Part shown: positions 15,659 to 24,761 of the stretch, piece by piece | Layout: each line of letters opens with the position of its first letter | Position numbering within the stretch: position 1 is the first letter of the stretch | Origin: a bacterium UBP15_UBA6099 | GTDB lineage: Bacteria > UBP15 > UBA6099 | Direction of reading: 5' to 3' | Length of the DNA stretch: 64,000 nt | Assembly: GCA_002435745.1 (NCBI GenBank) | Contig: DIWT01000043.1 | Span: 1-64,000, forward strand | Made by a program: the position numbers and the translations under genes | Notes under the pieces: generated by a model | The model's input: only the letters and a program-made list of their open reading frames with translations | What the model was told of the DNA's origin: nothing | Databases searched by the model: none

Positions 15659-18364
15659 TTAGAAACTCATCGAGACGCTAATGCCTGTGTTTTTTAAGAA
15701 CAGTTTTCCATATTCCCATGTTTCAAACTTGCTGGGATTAATATATGCGCTTTTGTGCCACATTCTAACTTTTGAAACATCCGTGAGCCGGTATTCATAA
15801 GAAAAACCCGATCCGTAAACTCTTCCCATAGTCATAAGATCTGATATCGTAGTGTTAACTTCTTCCACGCTTGTTGCCACGGTAAGATTCCTATCAGTTA
15901 CAGAAAATAAATAAGTTAAATCTGATTTTTTTGATGTTTTCCACGATAGATCATAAAGCTGAGTTCTCATGCCAAACCGAATCATCACCGAAAGGTCCTG
16001 AGAGTCGTAAGTGGGCGAATCGGGATTGCAGTCGGCTATGCCGTTTCCGATGAATTTGTCTATCACGTTGCCTTGGTCGTCCACGATGCTCGTGTAGTTT
16101 CCGTCCACGCACGTAGGGCCGAGCCCGGCTTTAACAATGCTGTATTTTCCGGAAAGGGTTATCTTGTCCGTCAGGTAATAAGTGAACTTGTTGTCGAAGT
16201 AAGAAATCTTCAGAAGCGCGTCCGGATCCCTGTTGTTCAGTCTCTCAAAAAGGTTGAAGCCGACAATTACTGCCATATCCCCGTTGTCCGCGACCGCTCC
16301 CGTGTCGAAATACATCGGTTTCCATTCTCCGCCGGTAACATACAGAATTTCATTCTGGAACTTTTTCTCAGGTCTCTTGTATGTTCCGCGCGCAAGAAAT
16401 ATCTCAAGGCTCTGAAGGTTTATGGGCAGTATATCTATTCCGAAGCTGGATATGTCGAAGCCCGGAAGCCCGAAACGTCTGGAAACGAATTTTTCTCCAA
16501 GCTTAATATATCCGATAGGGAATATCTGAACAGGCCCTTTCGCATAGTCGAACAAAAGATAAAACGCGTCGTCCTGCGCTGTCTGGCTGGGAATATCCAC
16601 CCAGCTCACATATTTCTCCGCCATAGAAAAATCAGAATCTTTGAATGGAGAAAACGCGAGTTTGTATCCGTCTTTTTTATAAGTGCTGTGGCCGTACTCC
16701 GCAGTGACCTGCAATCCGGGAATACGGGAGATTGGATATCTGAGAAAAATGCTGTTTACGGAGTTCTTCATGGGAGGTTTGAAAAACTTGTGGTCGCCCA
16801 GCTCCCAATCTCCGCCTATGTTCGTGTTAGTCTGATACCAGTCCCCATACCATGACGATGTTATGTCGTTGTGGTAGTCCTCCCATGTGGCGATTCGAGT
16901 GAAAAGCAGCATGGAACTGGGGTTGCCGAAGATGCTAGTCTGCAGGCTGTGCGCCTGTATGTATTCCCGGTTGAAATAAGAATCCAACTGCCATTGAGAG
17001 AATGTTCCCGCTTGGCTGTCACCTGTTTTTATATACCATTTATTGAAAGAAGTTTCCTTGATTTTTCCCAGATAAGACTTAATAGAGTAATCATTGAGAG
17101 AAAATTCCATGCTTATGCCGTCGTATTTGACTCCCATGCCCGTAAGGAACCAAGCGCCGAAAGTGACTTCTCCCGCGGAAAAGTTTCTGAGAGTAAAATT
17201 TCTCGGCCTGCTCGGAGTAAGGTTCTGATATTGCAATTGAAACCCGTCGCCGGCGTAAGTCAACTTCGACCGTAGAGTCATGTCGTCATTTTTGCGGGGC
17301 TTGCTATACAGGTCCAGAGACAATGACTTGCCTGTATAAGCGTACGAGTCAAGGTCTTCATCGTCAATTGAAAAATTGCTTGAATAATGCCAGCTTTCAT
17401 AGGAAGCGCTGGCGCTTCCTGTGACCTTGAACCTCTGCTGGTCGTCTTTGAGCCTGTCTATCTCTCTTTTATTTGTCAGAACCTGTTTCCTGACATCGGC
17501 GATGTCTTTCTTAATGTTTTTTTCAAACTCTTTAACGACATCCTTTTCGACGTAGTCAATCAGGGCTTTTAGAATCTCGACGTCTTTTTCCGTCAGTTCG
17601 ACCGATTTGGCTAGGTTTTCAAACTGTTTGGGAGGTTTGACAGGTTTCTTTTCGGGTTCTGGTTTCGGAGTTTCCGCCGGTTGTGTAGTAGCGGCAGGAG
17701 CCACGGGAGTTTCCACAGGAGTTTGCGCCGGGGCGGCTTTTTCGAGAATGACCTGCATTTCCGCCGGGCCTCTGCGCTGGAATCTTATGTCGGGTTGTTC
17801 CCCGCGCGGGTCTCGCCAGACGATTTCGCCGGTTTTGGGAGGGCGGGGCTGCGCGGGGACGGGAACTGCGGCAGCGGGGTAGGGCTGAGCGGGCGTTTCA
17901 GCGACAAGTCCTCCGGCTGGAGGCGCTATCAGCGCGCCACGCGAGTCCGGCGTTATCGCAGCCGGAACCGACATCGGAACCGACGCGAATTTCCCTTCCG
18001 CCACGTATCTGTTATAGTTGCTGACCAGTTTTGCGATTATTACGGACAACTCGTAGCGGGTGACGGGCCTGTCGCCTTTGAAATAGCCGTCCGCCTGTCC
18101 TTCCATCAGCCCGATATCGACGAGATATCTGACAGCTTGATACGCCCAGTGGTCTGCGGGCACATCCTCAAAAGCGCCCGGAGCCGTCGCCTCCACAGGC
18201 GCGACCTGCCACAGCGGTTTCAGGTTGGACGAAGCTTTCTCGCTTTCGAGGAAATCCAGCGCGAAAGGATCCTCCGCCCATGCGGCGGAAGGCGCAGGCG
18301 CGAAGACAGCCAGAACAGCCGTTGCCAGAATCGCGACAATTGCAGATATTGCAGAAAATCTCAT
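15659..18364 (-). CDS. SLH-domain outer-membrane beta-barrel protein (paralogue 2)
   Basis: A 901-residue paralogue of the gene at 10126-13029. It has a signal peptide (about 1-30), an SLH domain (about 60-125: DHWAYQAVRYLVDIGLMEGQ then TRYELSVIIAKLV), a Pro/Ala-rich linker (130-230), a coiled coil (about 235-310) and a barrel ending in Phe. Several barrel segments are shared, for example FPIGYIKLGEKFVSRRFGLPG versus the other copy's FPLGYARLGPEFVTKYFGLPG. Unlike paralogue 1 it is monocistronic with its own promoter. The SLH domain should bind a peptidoglycan-linked polymer while the barrel spans the outer membrane. Confidence 0.8.
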   Translation of the reverse strand: MRFSAISAIVAILATAVLAVFAPAPSAAWAEDPFALDFLESEKASSNLKPLWQVAPVEATAPGAFEDVPADHWAYQAVRYLVDIGLMEGQADGYFKGDRPVTRYELSVIIAKLVSNYNRYVAEGKFASVPMSVPAAITPDSRGALIAPPAGGLVAETPAQPYPAAAVPVPAQPRPPKTGEIVWRDPRGEQPDIRFQRRGPAEMQVILEKAAPAQTPVETPVAPAATTQPAETPKPEPEKKPVKPPKQFENLAKSVELTEKDVEILKALIDYVEKDVVKEFEKNIKKDIADVRKQVLTNKREIDRLKDDQQRFKVTGSASASYESWHYSSNFSIDDEDLDSYAYTGKSLSLDLYSKPRKNDDMTLRSKLTYAGDGFQLQYQNLTPSRPRNFTLRNFSAGEVTFGAWFLTGMGVKYDGISMEFSLNDYSIKSYLGKIKETSFNKWYIKTGDSQAGTFSQWQLDSYFNREYIQAHSLQTSIFGNPSSMLLFTRIATWEDYHNDITSSWYGDWYQTNTNIGGDWELGDHKFFKPPMKNSVNSIFLRYPISRIPGLQVTAEYGHSTYKKDGYKLAFSPFKDSDFSMAEKYVSWVDIPSQTAQDDAFYLLFDYAKGPVQIFPIGYIKLGEKFVSRRFGLPGFDISSFGIDILPINLQSLEIFLARGTYKRPEKKFQNEILYVTGGEWKPMYFDTGAVADNGDMAVIVGFNLFERLNNRDPDALLKISYFDNKFTYYLTDKITLSGKYSIVKAGLGPTCVDGNYTSIVDDQGNVIDKFIGNGIADCNPDSPTYDSQDLSVMIRFGMRTQLYDLSWKTSKKSDLTYLFSVTDRNLTVATSVEEVNTTISDLMTMGRVYGSGFSYEYRLTDVSKVRMWHKSAYINPSKFETWEYGKLFLKNTGISVSMSF

Positions 18365-18447
18365 TTTCAGCGTTGCAGCCGATTCTCAATATTATTGTAA
18401 CTTGCGCTGTCGCGCTCAACACTAAAGCGCCACAACCGTGATTCAGT

Positions 18448-18476
18448 ATTGTATATAATATTATCTGTTAACACAA
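18448..18476 (-). promoter_or_regulatory. Promoter for second SLH porin
   Basis: On the minus strand TTGTGT, a 17-base spacer and TACAAT, giving a leader of about 75 bases before the ATG. Confidence 0.5.
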
Positions 18477-18602
18477 TATAAAAAATGTCATCCCAAAGAC
18501 AATTCCGTGTTTCTTTTTTATCTGCGCAAAATAGCCGGTTTTAGATTGAATAGGCCGTGTCGGAAACAAAAAAAGTCTAATCTGTGCTATACCGTTTGTG
18601 TT

Positions 18603-19091
18603 TTATTGGCTGTAAACCTGCCTGTAGTCTGTCATTCCTCCGATGAGGTTGTAGACATTCTTGAATCCGGTTTTGACAAGGAAATCGGCGGCTGCCGCGC
18701 TGCGTCTCCCGGTTCGGCAGACGACCGCTATATCTTTATCTCTCGGCAGTTCGACGTATCTTTGCGGAAGCTCCGCCACAGGGATGTTCAAGGCGTTTTT
18801 AATCGGAGCCGGGCCGGAGACAAGTTCCTCCGGATTTCTCACATCGAGAATCACTATGTCCTTGCCGGCGGCCAGCATCTCGTTAAGCTGCCGGGGGTTT
18901 ATGTCCGTCCAGCCTATCGCGGCGGGCGGGATCGTTTCGGACTCCGTCGAAGGGGCAGCCGCAGGCGGGGCCGGCTCGGCTGTCTCAGCCTCCGGCGCGC
19001 TCCCTTTGTTCTTATTCATTCCCGAGCATCCTGCCGCAATCGGGACAATCAGGCAAATCGCGGCCAGCATTCCAATTGTTCGTTTTTTCAT
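18603..19091 (-). CDS. Rhodanese-domain lipoprotein
   Basis: A 162-residue predicted lipoprotein: signal peptide with lipobox IAAGC (Cys22), an Ala/Pro/Glu-rich linker (about 28-58), then a single rhodanese domain. The active-site loop CRTGRRS holds the catalytic Cys that carries persulphide sulphur. Rhodaneses move sulphur from thiosulphate or polysulphide; outside the cytoplasm this would suit sulphur detoxification or relay. The start has an AGGAG site 5 bases upstream. It stands alone. Confidence 0.85.
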   Translation of the reverse strand: MKKRTIGMLAAICLIVPIAAGCSGMNKNKGSAPEAETAEPAPPAAAPSTESETIPPAAIGWTDINPRQLNEMLAAGKDIVILDVRNPEELVSGPAPIKNALNIPVAELPQRYVELPRDKDIAVVCRTGRRSAAAADFLVKTGFKNVYNLIGGMTDYRQVYSQ

Positions 19092-19320
19092 GCGGTTCTC
19101 CTTTTAGGTCGGATATATCTTGATGAAACACGCTTAGTTGCTCCGAACGTTTCTTTTTGTCTGACCATATTCTACATCTCTTCGGAGATGTCTTGAAGAG
19201 CCGCGGAATAATTGCGGAGGGCAGAGCGCCGAAAGCGAGTGTTTACATGGATACATGTTTGGATAAGAATATACGCGCCGGATAAAAAGCCGTCTTGCGG
19301 CGATAAACGGAGATTCTAGG

Positions 19321-19845
19321 ATGCCTATTTACAGTTTCGAGGGACGACGACCGAAAATTGACGCGAGCGCGTGGGTTTTCCCGAATGCGGTGATAATCGG
19401 CGATGTGACTCTCGGACGCGAAGTTTACGTGGGAGCCGGAGCGATTCTCCGAGGGGATTACGGCTCAATCGAAGTTGGAGACGGGAGCGCGATAGAAGAA
19501 GGAGTGATAATACACGCCCGACCGGAAGACAGGACGTCTATCGGCAGAAATGTGATGCTGGGGCACGGCGCGATGGTTCACAACGCCGTCATTGAAGACG
19601 ACGCGGTAATCGGGATGCGGGCTGTGGTTAGCGATTATTCGAGAGTAGGCGAATGGGCCATAATCGGCGAGGGCGGGCTGGTGAGAAACAGCCAGATTGT
19701 TCCTCCGAGAACGGTCGCTTTGGGCGTCCCGGTCAAGGTCGTGGGCGATATCAAGGAAAACCATATTCAGATGTGGACATGGGCGAAAGAGTTGTACAGG
19801 GGGCTGGCGCGCAGGTATCCCGCCGGACTAGAAAGAATCGATTGA
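19321..19845 (+). CDS. Gamma-carbonic anhydrase-like hexapeptide-repeat protein
   Basis: A 174-residue left-handed beta-helix protein of the YrdA/PaaY/CaiE group. Hexapeptide repeats run from about residue 12 to 145. His65 (IIHARPED), His82 and His87 (LGHGAMVH) occupy the three zinc-ligand positions of gamma-carbonic anhydrases, so it probably forms a metal-binding trimer. Many YrdA-type members show little CO2-hydration activity, so the reaction is uncertain; a thioesterase role is known for PaaY. GGAG precedes the ATG. Single gene. Confidence 0.88.
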   Translation: MPIYSFEGRRPKIDASAWVFPNAVIIGDVTLGREVYVGAGAILRGDYGSIEVGDGSAIEEGVIIHARPEDRTSIGRNVMLGHGAMVHNAVIEDDAVIGMRAVVSDYSRVGEWAIIGEGGLVRNSQIVPPRTVALGVPVKVVGDIKENHIQMWTWAKELYRGLARRYPAGLERID

Positions 19846-20044
19846 TCTCGAATTTTCCGCCGTTCTTATCTTAGTCGCGTGAAATAAATGCCGAAAAAAG
19901 TTTCCTGAATATCGCTGGGGAAGCGGATAAAGCCAGTCGCATAAGACGCGTTGCCAGTTTTTACTCTCCGCCGTTTGTTTTTGCTCATTAAGCATAGGGA
20001 AAACAAAGTTTGTTTTTTTTGTTTTTTGAGGTTTAATAATAGGC

Positions 20045-20632
20045 ATGCCTGAGCCGGGAGACATAAGGATAGTCGTTCATGACAGGAACGCTCCTTTCGC
20101 GGAGTCGGTTCGCGACTATCTGCGCGGACTTGGATACAGGGCGGAAGCCGCGTCGGCTCCCGGCGAAGCATTGAGGATTCTGAGATCGGGCCGCTGTCAG
20201 GTTCTAATCGTCGGGGCGGACTATTCGGACCCATCCGATTTCGTCATGCCGGCCTCGGATGAATTCCCCAATCTTTGCGTCGTTGTGATGACGGACTTGC
20301 CGCTCGAAGATAAAGCGGACAGGTGGCAGTCCGCGTTTGCCAGATTAAGGAAGCCCTTCCCGTTTGAAAAACTGTCTGACATTCTGGATAGGGCGATAAC
20401 GCTCGACAGAATTTTTTTCGATCTGGAAGAAAGAGTGATGAATAACGTCGGCAGGAGATTGCGCGCGGCGAGAAGAATGAGGGGGCTGACTCTTGCGGAG
20501 CTTTCCGAAAGGGCCGGACTGTCGGCAAGCCTGATTTCAAAAATCGAGACGGCAAGCGCCGCGCCGTCCGTGTCCTCTCTCGTCAAATTGTCGAGAATTC
20601 TGGATATCAGAATAGCGAGTCTTTTCGAATAG
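20045..20632 (+). CDS. XRE-family regulator with degenerate receiver domain
   Basis: A 195-residue protein: a receiver-like domain (1-125) fused to a helix-turn-helix of the XRE type (134-195: RLRAARRMRGLTLAELSERAG, then SLISKIE). In the receiver, the conserved Thr83 and Lys103 are present, but the phospho-acceptor Asp position after strand 3 reads LIVGAD with Gly57 in its place, and only one of the two acidic residues of the first loop remains (Asp13). It is therefore unlikely to be phosphorylated in the normal way. Receiver-XRE fusions are uncommon compared with receiver-Fis or receiver-LuxR types. No kinase is adjacent. A dispersed hairpin repeat follows at 20722. Confidence 0.8.
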   Translation: MPEPGDIRIVVHDRNAPFAESVRDYLRGLGYRAEAASAPGEALRILRSGRCQVLIVGADYSDPSDFVMPASDEFPNLCVVVMTDLPLEDKADRWQSAFARLRKPFPFEKLSDILDRAITLDRIFFDLEERVMNNVGRRLRAARRMRGLTLAELSERAGLSASLISKIETASAAPSVSSLVKLSRILDIRIASLFE

Positions 20633-20699
20633 GCGCGCCGGAATTGCGCTGGAAACCGCAGTGAGCGAGTCTATGCGACTTGTTAGATGAACCCGCCCA

Positions 20700-20793
20700 T
20701 TGGTTATTAATATAAATATATCATGCGCAAAGGAAAAAGCTTTTGCGCATGGCACACGGATGGCGGGATAAATCATCTAGCAACAAATATATA
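20700..20793 (+). repeat. Dispersed hairpin repeat family A, copy 1
   Basis: A 12-bp stem (CATGCGCAAAGG, then a 6-base loop, then CTTTTGCGCATG; one G-U pair) at 20722-20751, followed by a conserved tail beginning GGCACAC and containing AATCATCTAG. Copies occur at 33824-33900 and 33910-34034 (minus) and 55702-55830 (plus). This copy lies between the convergent genes ending at 20632 and 20805. Confidence 0.8.
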
Positions 20794-20804
20794 AGCGACA
20801 GCGT

Positions 20805-22211
20805 TCATTCGGGGTCGATTTTTTCGGGTTCTTTTGTTTCAGGCTCCGCGGGCAATCCCAAATCCAGAATAAGGTCGGCCGCCTTTATCTCGCCGGATTC
20901 TATCTTTCTGCCCTGCTCTATAAGCTCGTCGATTTTCATCTCGCGCTGTTCTTTCGCCCAGACGTCGAACAGTTCCTGAGAGCGTTTTTCAAAGGAGCGC
21001 AATTGTTCGGCGATGCCCTGAATGTCCGGGTTGTTGTCGCCGCTGCGCACGTATCCGTCGAGGCTGGCGGCGGTCTCTCCGAGGAGGGAGGCCGTGCTCA
21101 GGCATTTAGTATGCACAAGATAGTAGTATTCCGATTTCGGCGCGAGGCTCTGGTAACAGTCGTACACCTTTTTAGAGTTTTCCGCCATCTCGGTCAGTTC
21201 CGGGATTTGTTTTCCCATGAAGGACCCGGCTCTCGAATTGAGCCGGTTGATGAATCCCTGCATCTCCGTGTAAACAATCATGAAATTTTGATCGCAGTCC
21301 TTGCGCTTCATTACGTATTCGATTGTCTCGACGCGTTCAGCCAGAGCGTAGACTCTGGCTCTGAGGCTTGCCAGATAGGGAGTCTCGTCCGTGAAGACGG
21401 ATATCCGGTCGACTTCTTTTTTGGCTTCCTTGAATTTGTTGAGGGCGAGGTAGGTTTCTATCAGGCGGACGGAGATGTCCGAGCGGTTGAGGTCGTGAGC
21501 GAGAGCGGCGAGGAAGCTCTTTTGCGCGTTTTCGAAGTCGCTCATAGCGAAATATGATTCGCCGAGGGCGTGATTGATGCGGATGGAGTCTTTGCGGCCC
21601 GCGCCTTTGAGGGCTTTTCCCAGATATGAGACGGCTTCCTTGTGTTTTTTGTCGTGCAGGCGGATGAGGCCCATGTGCTGGTTGGCGCGCCTGTCGTTCT
21701 CGTCGATTTCGAGCGCTTTCAGCAGGGACTTCTCTGATTCCGGATAATCATTTTTGAAGTAGAGGATTTCGCCGCGCATTGAGTGGAGAGGAGCGGATTT
21801 CTTATGCCATTTGACGGCTTTGTCCACAGCTTCGAGCGCGCCGTCGCTGTCGTCCTGAGCGCTGCGGCACTCGGCGAGAAGAAGCCACGCTTGAAGATTT
21901 TTCGGTCTCCTGCGGGTAAGCTTCGCGGCTTGCTCTTCGCAGGATTCGTATTGTCCGGTGCGCAATCTTTGTTCGGCTAGTTTTTGTCCGCGGTGCGAGC
22001 TGAATGCCATATACCCGGCGGAGAGAAAATAGAAAGCGATTGCGCCTCCGACGATGAGGATGAAGAGTTTCCAGTTGTCCTGAATTTTTAATGGCGGACG
22101 ATTTGAGCCGCCGGTGGCGGCGGGGGCAGGCTTCGCAGTTGTGTTCGCTCCGCATTCGGGACAGAACTTTAGTCCTTCCCGCAACTCGGCTCCGCATTTA
22201 TCGCATTTCAT
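20805..22211 (-). CDS. Zinc-ribbon, single-pass membrane TPR protein
   Basis: A 468-residue protein. An N-terminal zinc ribbon (Cys3, Cys6, Cys17, Cys20) is followed by an Ala/Pro linker, one membrane span (about 49-70) and then tetratricopeptide repeats (about 78-275) with recognisable units such as KNLQAWLLLAECRSAQDDSDGALEA. The rest is helical and ends in a Glu/Pro-rich tail. The ribbon should be cytoplasmic and the TPRs periplasmic. It is probably a scaffold; no catalytic motif is visible. It faces the XRE regulator convergently. Confidence 0.75.
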   Translation of the reverse strand: MKCDKCGAELREGLKFCPECGANTTAKPAPAATGGSNRPPLKIQDNWKLFILIVGGAIAFYFLSAGYMAFSSHRGQKLAEQRLRTGQYESCEEQAAKLTRRRPKNLQAWLLLAECRSAQDDSDGALEAVDKAVKWHKKSAPLHSMRGEILYFKNDYPESEKSLLKALEIDENDRRANQHMGLIRLHDKKHKEAVSYLGKALKGAGRKDSIRINHALGESYFAMSDFENAQKSFLAALAHDLNRSDISVRLIETYLALNKFKEAKKEVDRISVFTDETPYLASLRARVYALAERVETIEYVMKRKDCDQNFMIVYTEMQGFINRLNSRAGSFMGKQIPELTEMAENSKKVYDCYQSLAPKSEYYYLVHTKCLSTASLLGETAASLDGYVRSGDNNPDIQGIAEQLRSFEKRSQELFDVWAKEQREMKIDELIEQGRKIESGEIKAADLILDLGLPAEPETKEPEKIDPE

Positions 22212-22416
22212 TCGGCGTCCTGTCCTTATGTCCGGCTGTCATATCTCTATTATTATAATATTGTTCGACTGCAAATGTAAGAAGAGCGAGCGCATGAAAA
22301 TTGATAAGAATAATTGCTGCACGCGAACCGGCAGACCGGAGCGGGAGCGGAGGGGCGGATTTGCGCGCGGGCGGACGACGCGATAAAATGTAAACCTTGT
22401 TAAGGAGGCGGGACGC

Positions 22417-24489
22417 ATGAAAAAAGTGAAGATTATGGTTGTTGTTTCAGTAATATTCTTCGCGGCGATAGCGGCATCGACGGCGCCGGCGGCGGCGGCG
22501 ACGGCGCCGGAAGACATACGGCTGGATTTCACCGAGGGCGGCGCGGCGGCGGTTAAGGTCGGCGGTCGGCCTCATTTCTCCCTTGCCGCCGTCTCCGTTC
22601 AGACATTCGAGCCGTCAGTGTCTATGCAGTTCGGATTCTTCAAGCGCTCGAAGAAGAACCTTGCGAAGGAGAATCTTGTTATGACAGGCTCCGAGGGCGG
22701 GATAAAGCTTGCGACCGCGCAGGGAGCCGACGCGGGGGAAGTCAGGTTGGAGCGGACTGCGTCTGGCAACGCAAGGCTGATTGTGGAGATTGCGGACGAG
22801 ATGCCTGTTTCTGCGGTGGAACTGATTTTTTCGGGCGGGCAGGACGACAGGTACTGGGGATTCGGGGAGCAATACAACTTCATAGATATGAAAGGGCGCG
22901 TTGTTCCGATTTGGGTTCAGGAGCAGGGAGTGGGCAGGTTGGAGAAGCCGACGATGCCTTATCATGGAAAGTTTACGGATTCATATTTTCCGATTCCATA
23001 CATGATGGATCCCGCCAAGGGCAGGGGGCTGCTGATAGAGAACACGGGGTATGTGGAGTTTAATTTCGGCGGAAAACCGGGGATGTGGAAGGTGGAGGTG
23101 TGGGATGACAGGCGGGTGTCGATGCTGATGTTCGGGGGGCCGCGCCCGGCGGACGTGGTGAGGCAGATGACGGCGGAGACGGGAAGGGCGAAAGCGGCTC
23201 CGCCGGACTGGGCGCTCGGGGGCGTGTGGATTTCGGCTCAGGGCGGCATGGACGAGGTCTCCCGCCGCGTAGAGTCGGCGCTCGACGCGGGCATCCCGGT
23301 GTCGGCTGTCTGGAGTCAGGATTGGGTGGGCAGGCGGCATTTCGGCGCGGGCAACTACGGCGTCAACTACCGGTGGTTCCACGACGAGGAGTATTACCCC
23401 GGACTTAAGGAGAAAATCGCGGATTTCAACAGCAAGGGCGTCCGTTTTCTGGCGTATTTCAACCCGTTCGTGATAGAAGAAAACAAGCATTTCAAAGAGA
23501 TGGCGGACAAGGGATATCTTGTGAAAAACGCGGACGGCGAGCCTTATGTGTTCCAGATAATCACGTTCAAGGGCGGGCTTATAGACGTGACGAATCCGGG
23601 AGCTGCGGACTATTTCAAGGAATACGCAAAGGCCGCGACGGACATGGGAATCAGCGGCTGGATGGCGGATTTCGGAGAGTGGCTTCCGTACGACGCGCGA
23701 CTGCATGACGGGGACGCGCGGCTGTTTCACAATCTCTACGCGACTCAGTGGCACAGGATAAACCGCGAGGCGCTGGAAGAGGCGTATCCCGACGGGGATT
23801 TCGTTATGCTCACGAGGTCTGGCTATACATACGAAAGGCCGGTTGCTCAGGTTGTGTGGGCGGGAGACCAAGAGGCGGACTGGCACGACGGGGACGGTTT
23901 TCCGACGGTGGTGACGGCGGGGCTTACCGCGGGCCTCAGCGGAATCCCGTTTTTCTCTCACGACATCGCCGGGTTTTCGGGGGGGCCGAGCGAGAAGGAA
24001 CTTTTCATGCGCTGGACGGAGCTTGGCGCTTTCACTCCCGTGATGCGCACTCACTGCGGCCTGCAGAAATTAAAGAATCACAGGTTCGACACCGACGAGG
24101 AGACGCTGGCGCATTTCAGGAAGTTCGCTCTGGTTCACCGCGCGCTGCTTCCCTATATGAAAAGGCTTTCCGAGACCGCGCTGAAGACCGGGCTTCCTCT
24201 GATAAATCACACCGTGTTGATAGACCCGGAATGGGAGAAGTCGCTGGAGGCGCACCGGCAGTGGATGCTCGGTCCTGACGTCCTGATAGCGCCCGTGACG
24301 GCAAAAGGAGCTTCGAGCGTCGAGGTTCATCTTCCGTTCGGAAATTGGGAAAGGCTTTCGACGGGGGAGATTTTTGAAGGCAGGAGTTCATTCGATGCCG
24401 CCGCGCCTGTGGGCGACCCGGCGGTTTTCGTCAGAGCCGGGGCCATGCCGGAAGTCGTAGCGGAGATAAGGGACATCCTTTCCCGCTGA
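22417..24489 (+). CDS. Secreted GH31 alpha-glycosidase, YihQ-like subgroup
   Basis: A 690-residue glycoside hydrolase family 31 enzyme with an Ala-rich signal peptide (about 1-28), so it acts in the periplasm or outside. The nucleophile is Asp418 in GWMADFGE and the acid/base is Asp484 in WAGDQ; both motifs resemble the E. coli sulphoquinovosidase YihQ. The Arg and Trp that YihQ uses to bind sulphonate fall, in my alignment, at Asn313 and Val316, so sulphoquinovose is probably not the substrate; an alpha-glucoside or alpha-xyloside is more likely. A strong AAGGAGG site precedes the start. No sugar transporter is adjacent. Confidence 0.85.
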   Translation: MKKVKIMVVVSVIFFAAIAASTAPAAAATAPEDIRLDFTEGGAAAVKVGGRPHFSLAAVSVQTFEPSVSMQFGFFKRSKKNLAKENLVMTGSEGGIKLATAQGADAGEVRLERTASGNARLIVEIADEMPVSAVELIFSGGQDDRYWGFGEQYNFIDMKGRVVPIWVQEQGVGRLEKPTMPYHGKFTDSYFPIPYMMDPAKGRGLLIENTGYVEFNFGGKPGMWKVEVWDDRRVSMLMFGGPRPADVVRQMTAETGRAKAAPPDWALGGVWISAQGGMDEVSRRVESALDAGIPVSAVWSQDWVGRRHFGAGNYGVNYRWFHDEEYYPGLKEKIADFNSKGVRFLAYFNPFVIEENKHFKEMADKGYLVKNADGEPYVFQIITFKGGLIDVTNPGAADYFKEYAKAATDMGISGWMADFGEWLPYDARLHDGDARLFHNLYATQWHRINREALEEAYPDGDFVMLTRSGYTYERPVAQVVWAGDQEADWHDGDGFPTVVTAGLTAGLSGIPFFSHDIAGFSGGPSEKELFMRWTELGAFTPVMRTHCGLQKLKNHRFDTDEETLAHFRKFALVHRALLPYMKRLSETALKTGLPLINHTVLIDPEWEKSLEAHRQWMLGPDVLIAPVTAKGASSVEVHLPFGNWERLSTGEIFEGRSSFDAAAPVGDPAVFVRAGAMPEVVAEIRDILSR

Positions 24490-24571
24490 CCGGCGTCTTT
24501 CCAACTCGTTCCGCCATCAGCTTTATTAGCGTGAATGCTGATACGCAAGTTTATAATTAAACGATTAATAT

Positions 24572-24709
24572 TCATCGTTGCCAAGGTTGCCTTGGCAACG
24601 GATGTGCCGAAAGCTCCGCTTTCACCATTTTCCTATATGCCTTCACAGCGATAAGATTCCTTTCCTTCTAAAAAGATTTCCTCTGTGCCTTCGTGTCTTC
24701 GTGGTTAAA
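24572..24709 (+). repeat. Dispersed repeat family B, copy 1
   Basis: About 138 bp, matched at 26024-26160 with roughly 85-90% identity. It opens with a perfect hairpin (CGTTGCCAAGG, 3-base loop, CCTTGGCAACG; 24576-24600) and ends with a segment reading CTTCGTGTCTTCGTGGTTAA. The end segment alone recurs at 25961-25993 and, reversed, at 33751-33785 and 36683-36720. Confidence 0.85.
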
Positions 24710-24761
24710 CAACAAATAGGACGGATCGCTTCATGACGGCCTTATGTGGTACAATATTATC

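Noticed and set aside
22981..24054. 357-codon minus-strand ORF within the GH31 gene
   Set aside because: His/Arg-rich antisense reading of a GC-rich gene, with no start signal or homology.
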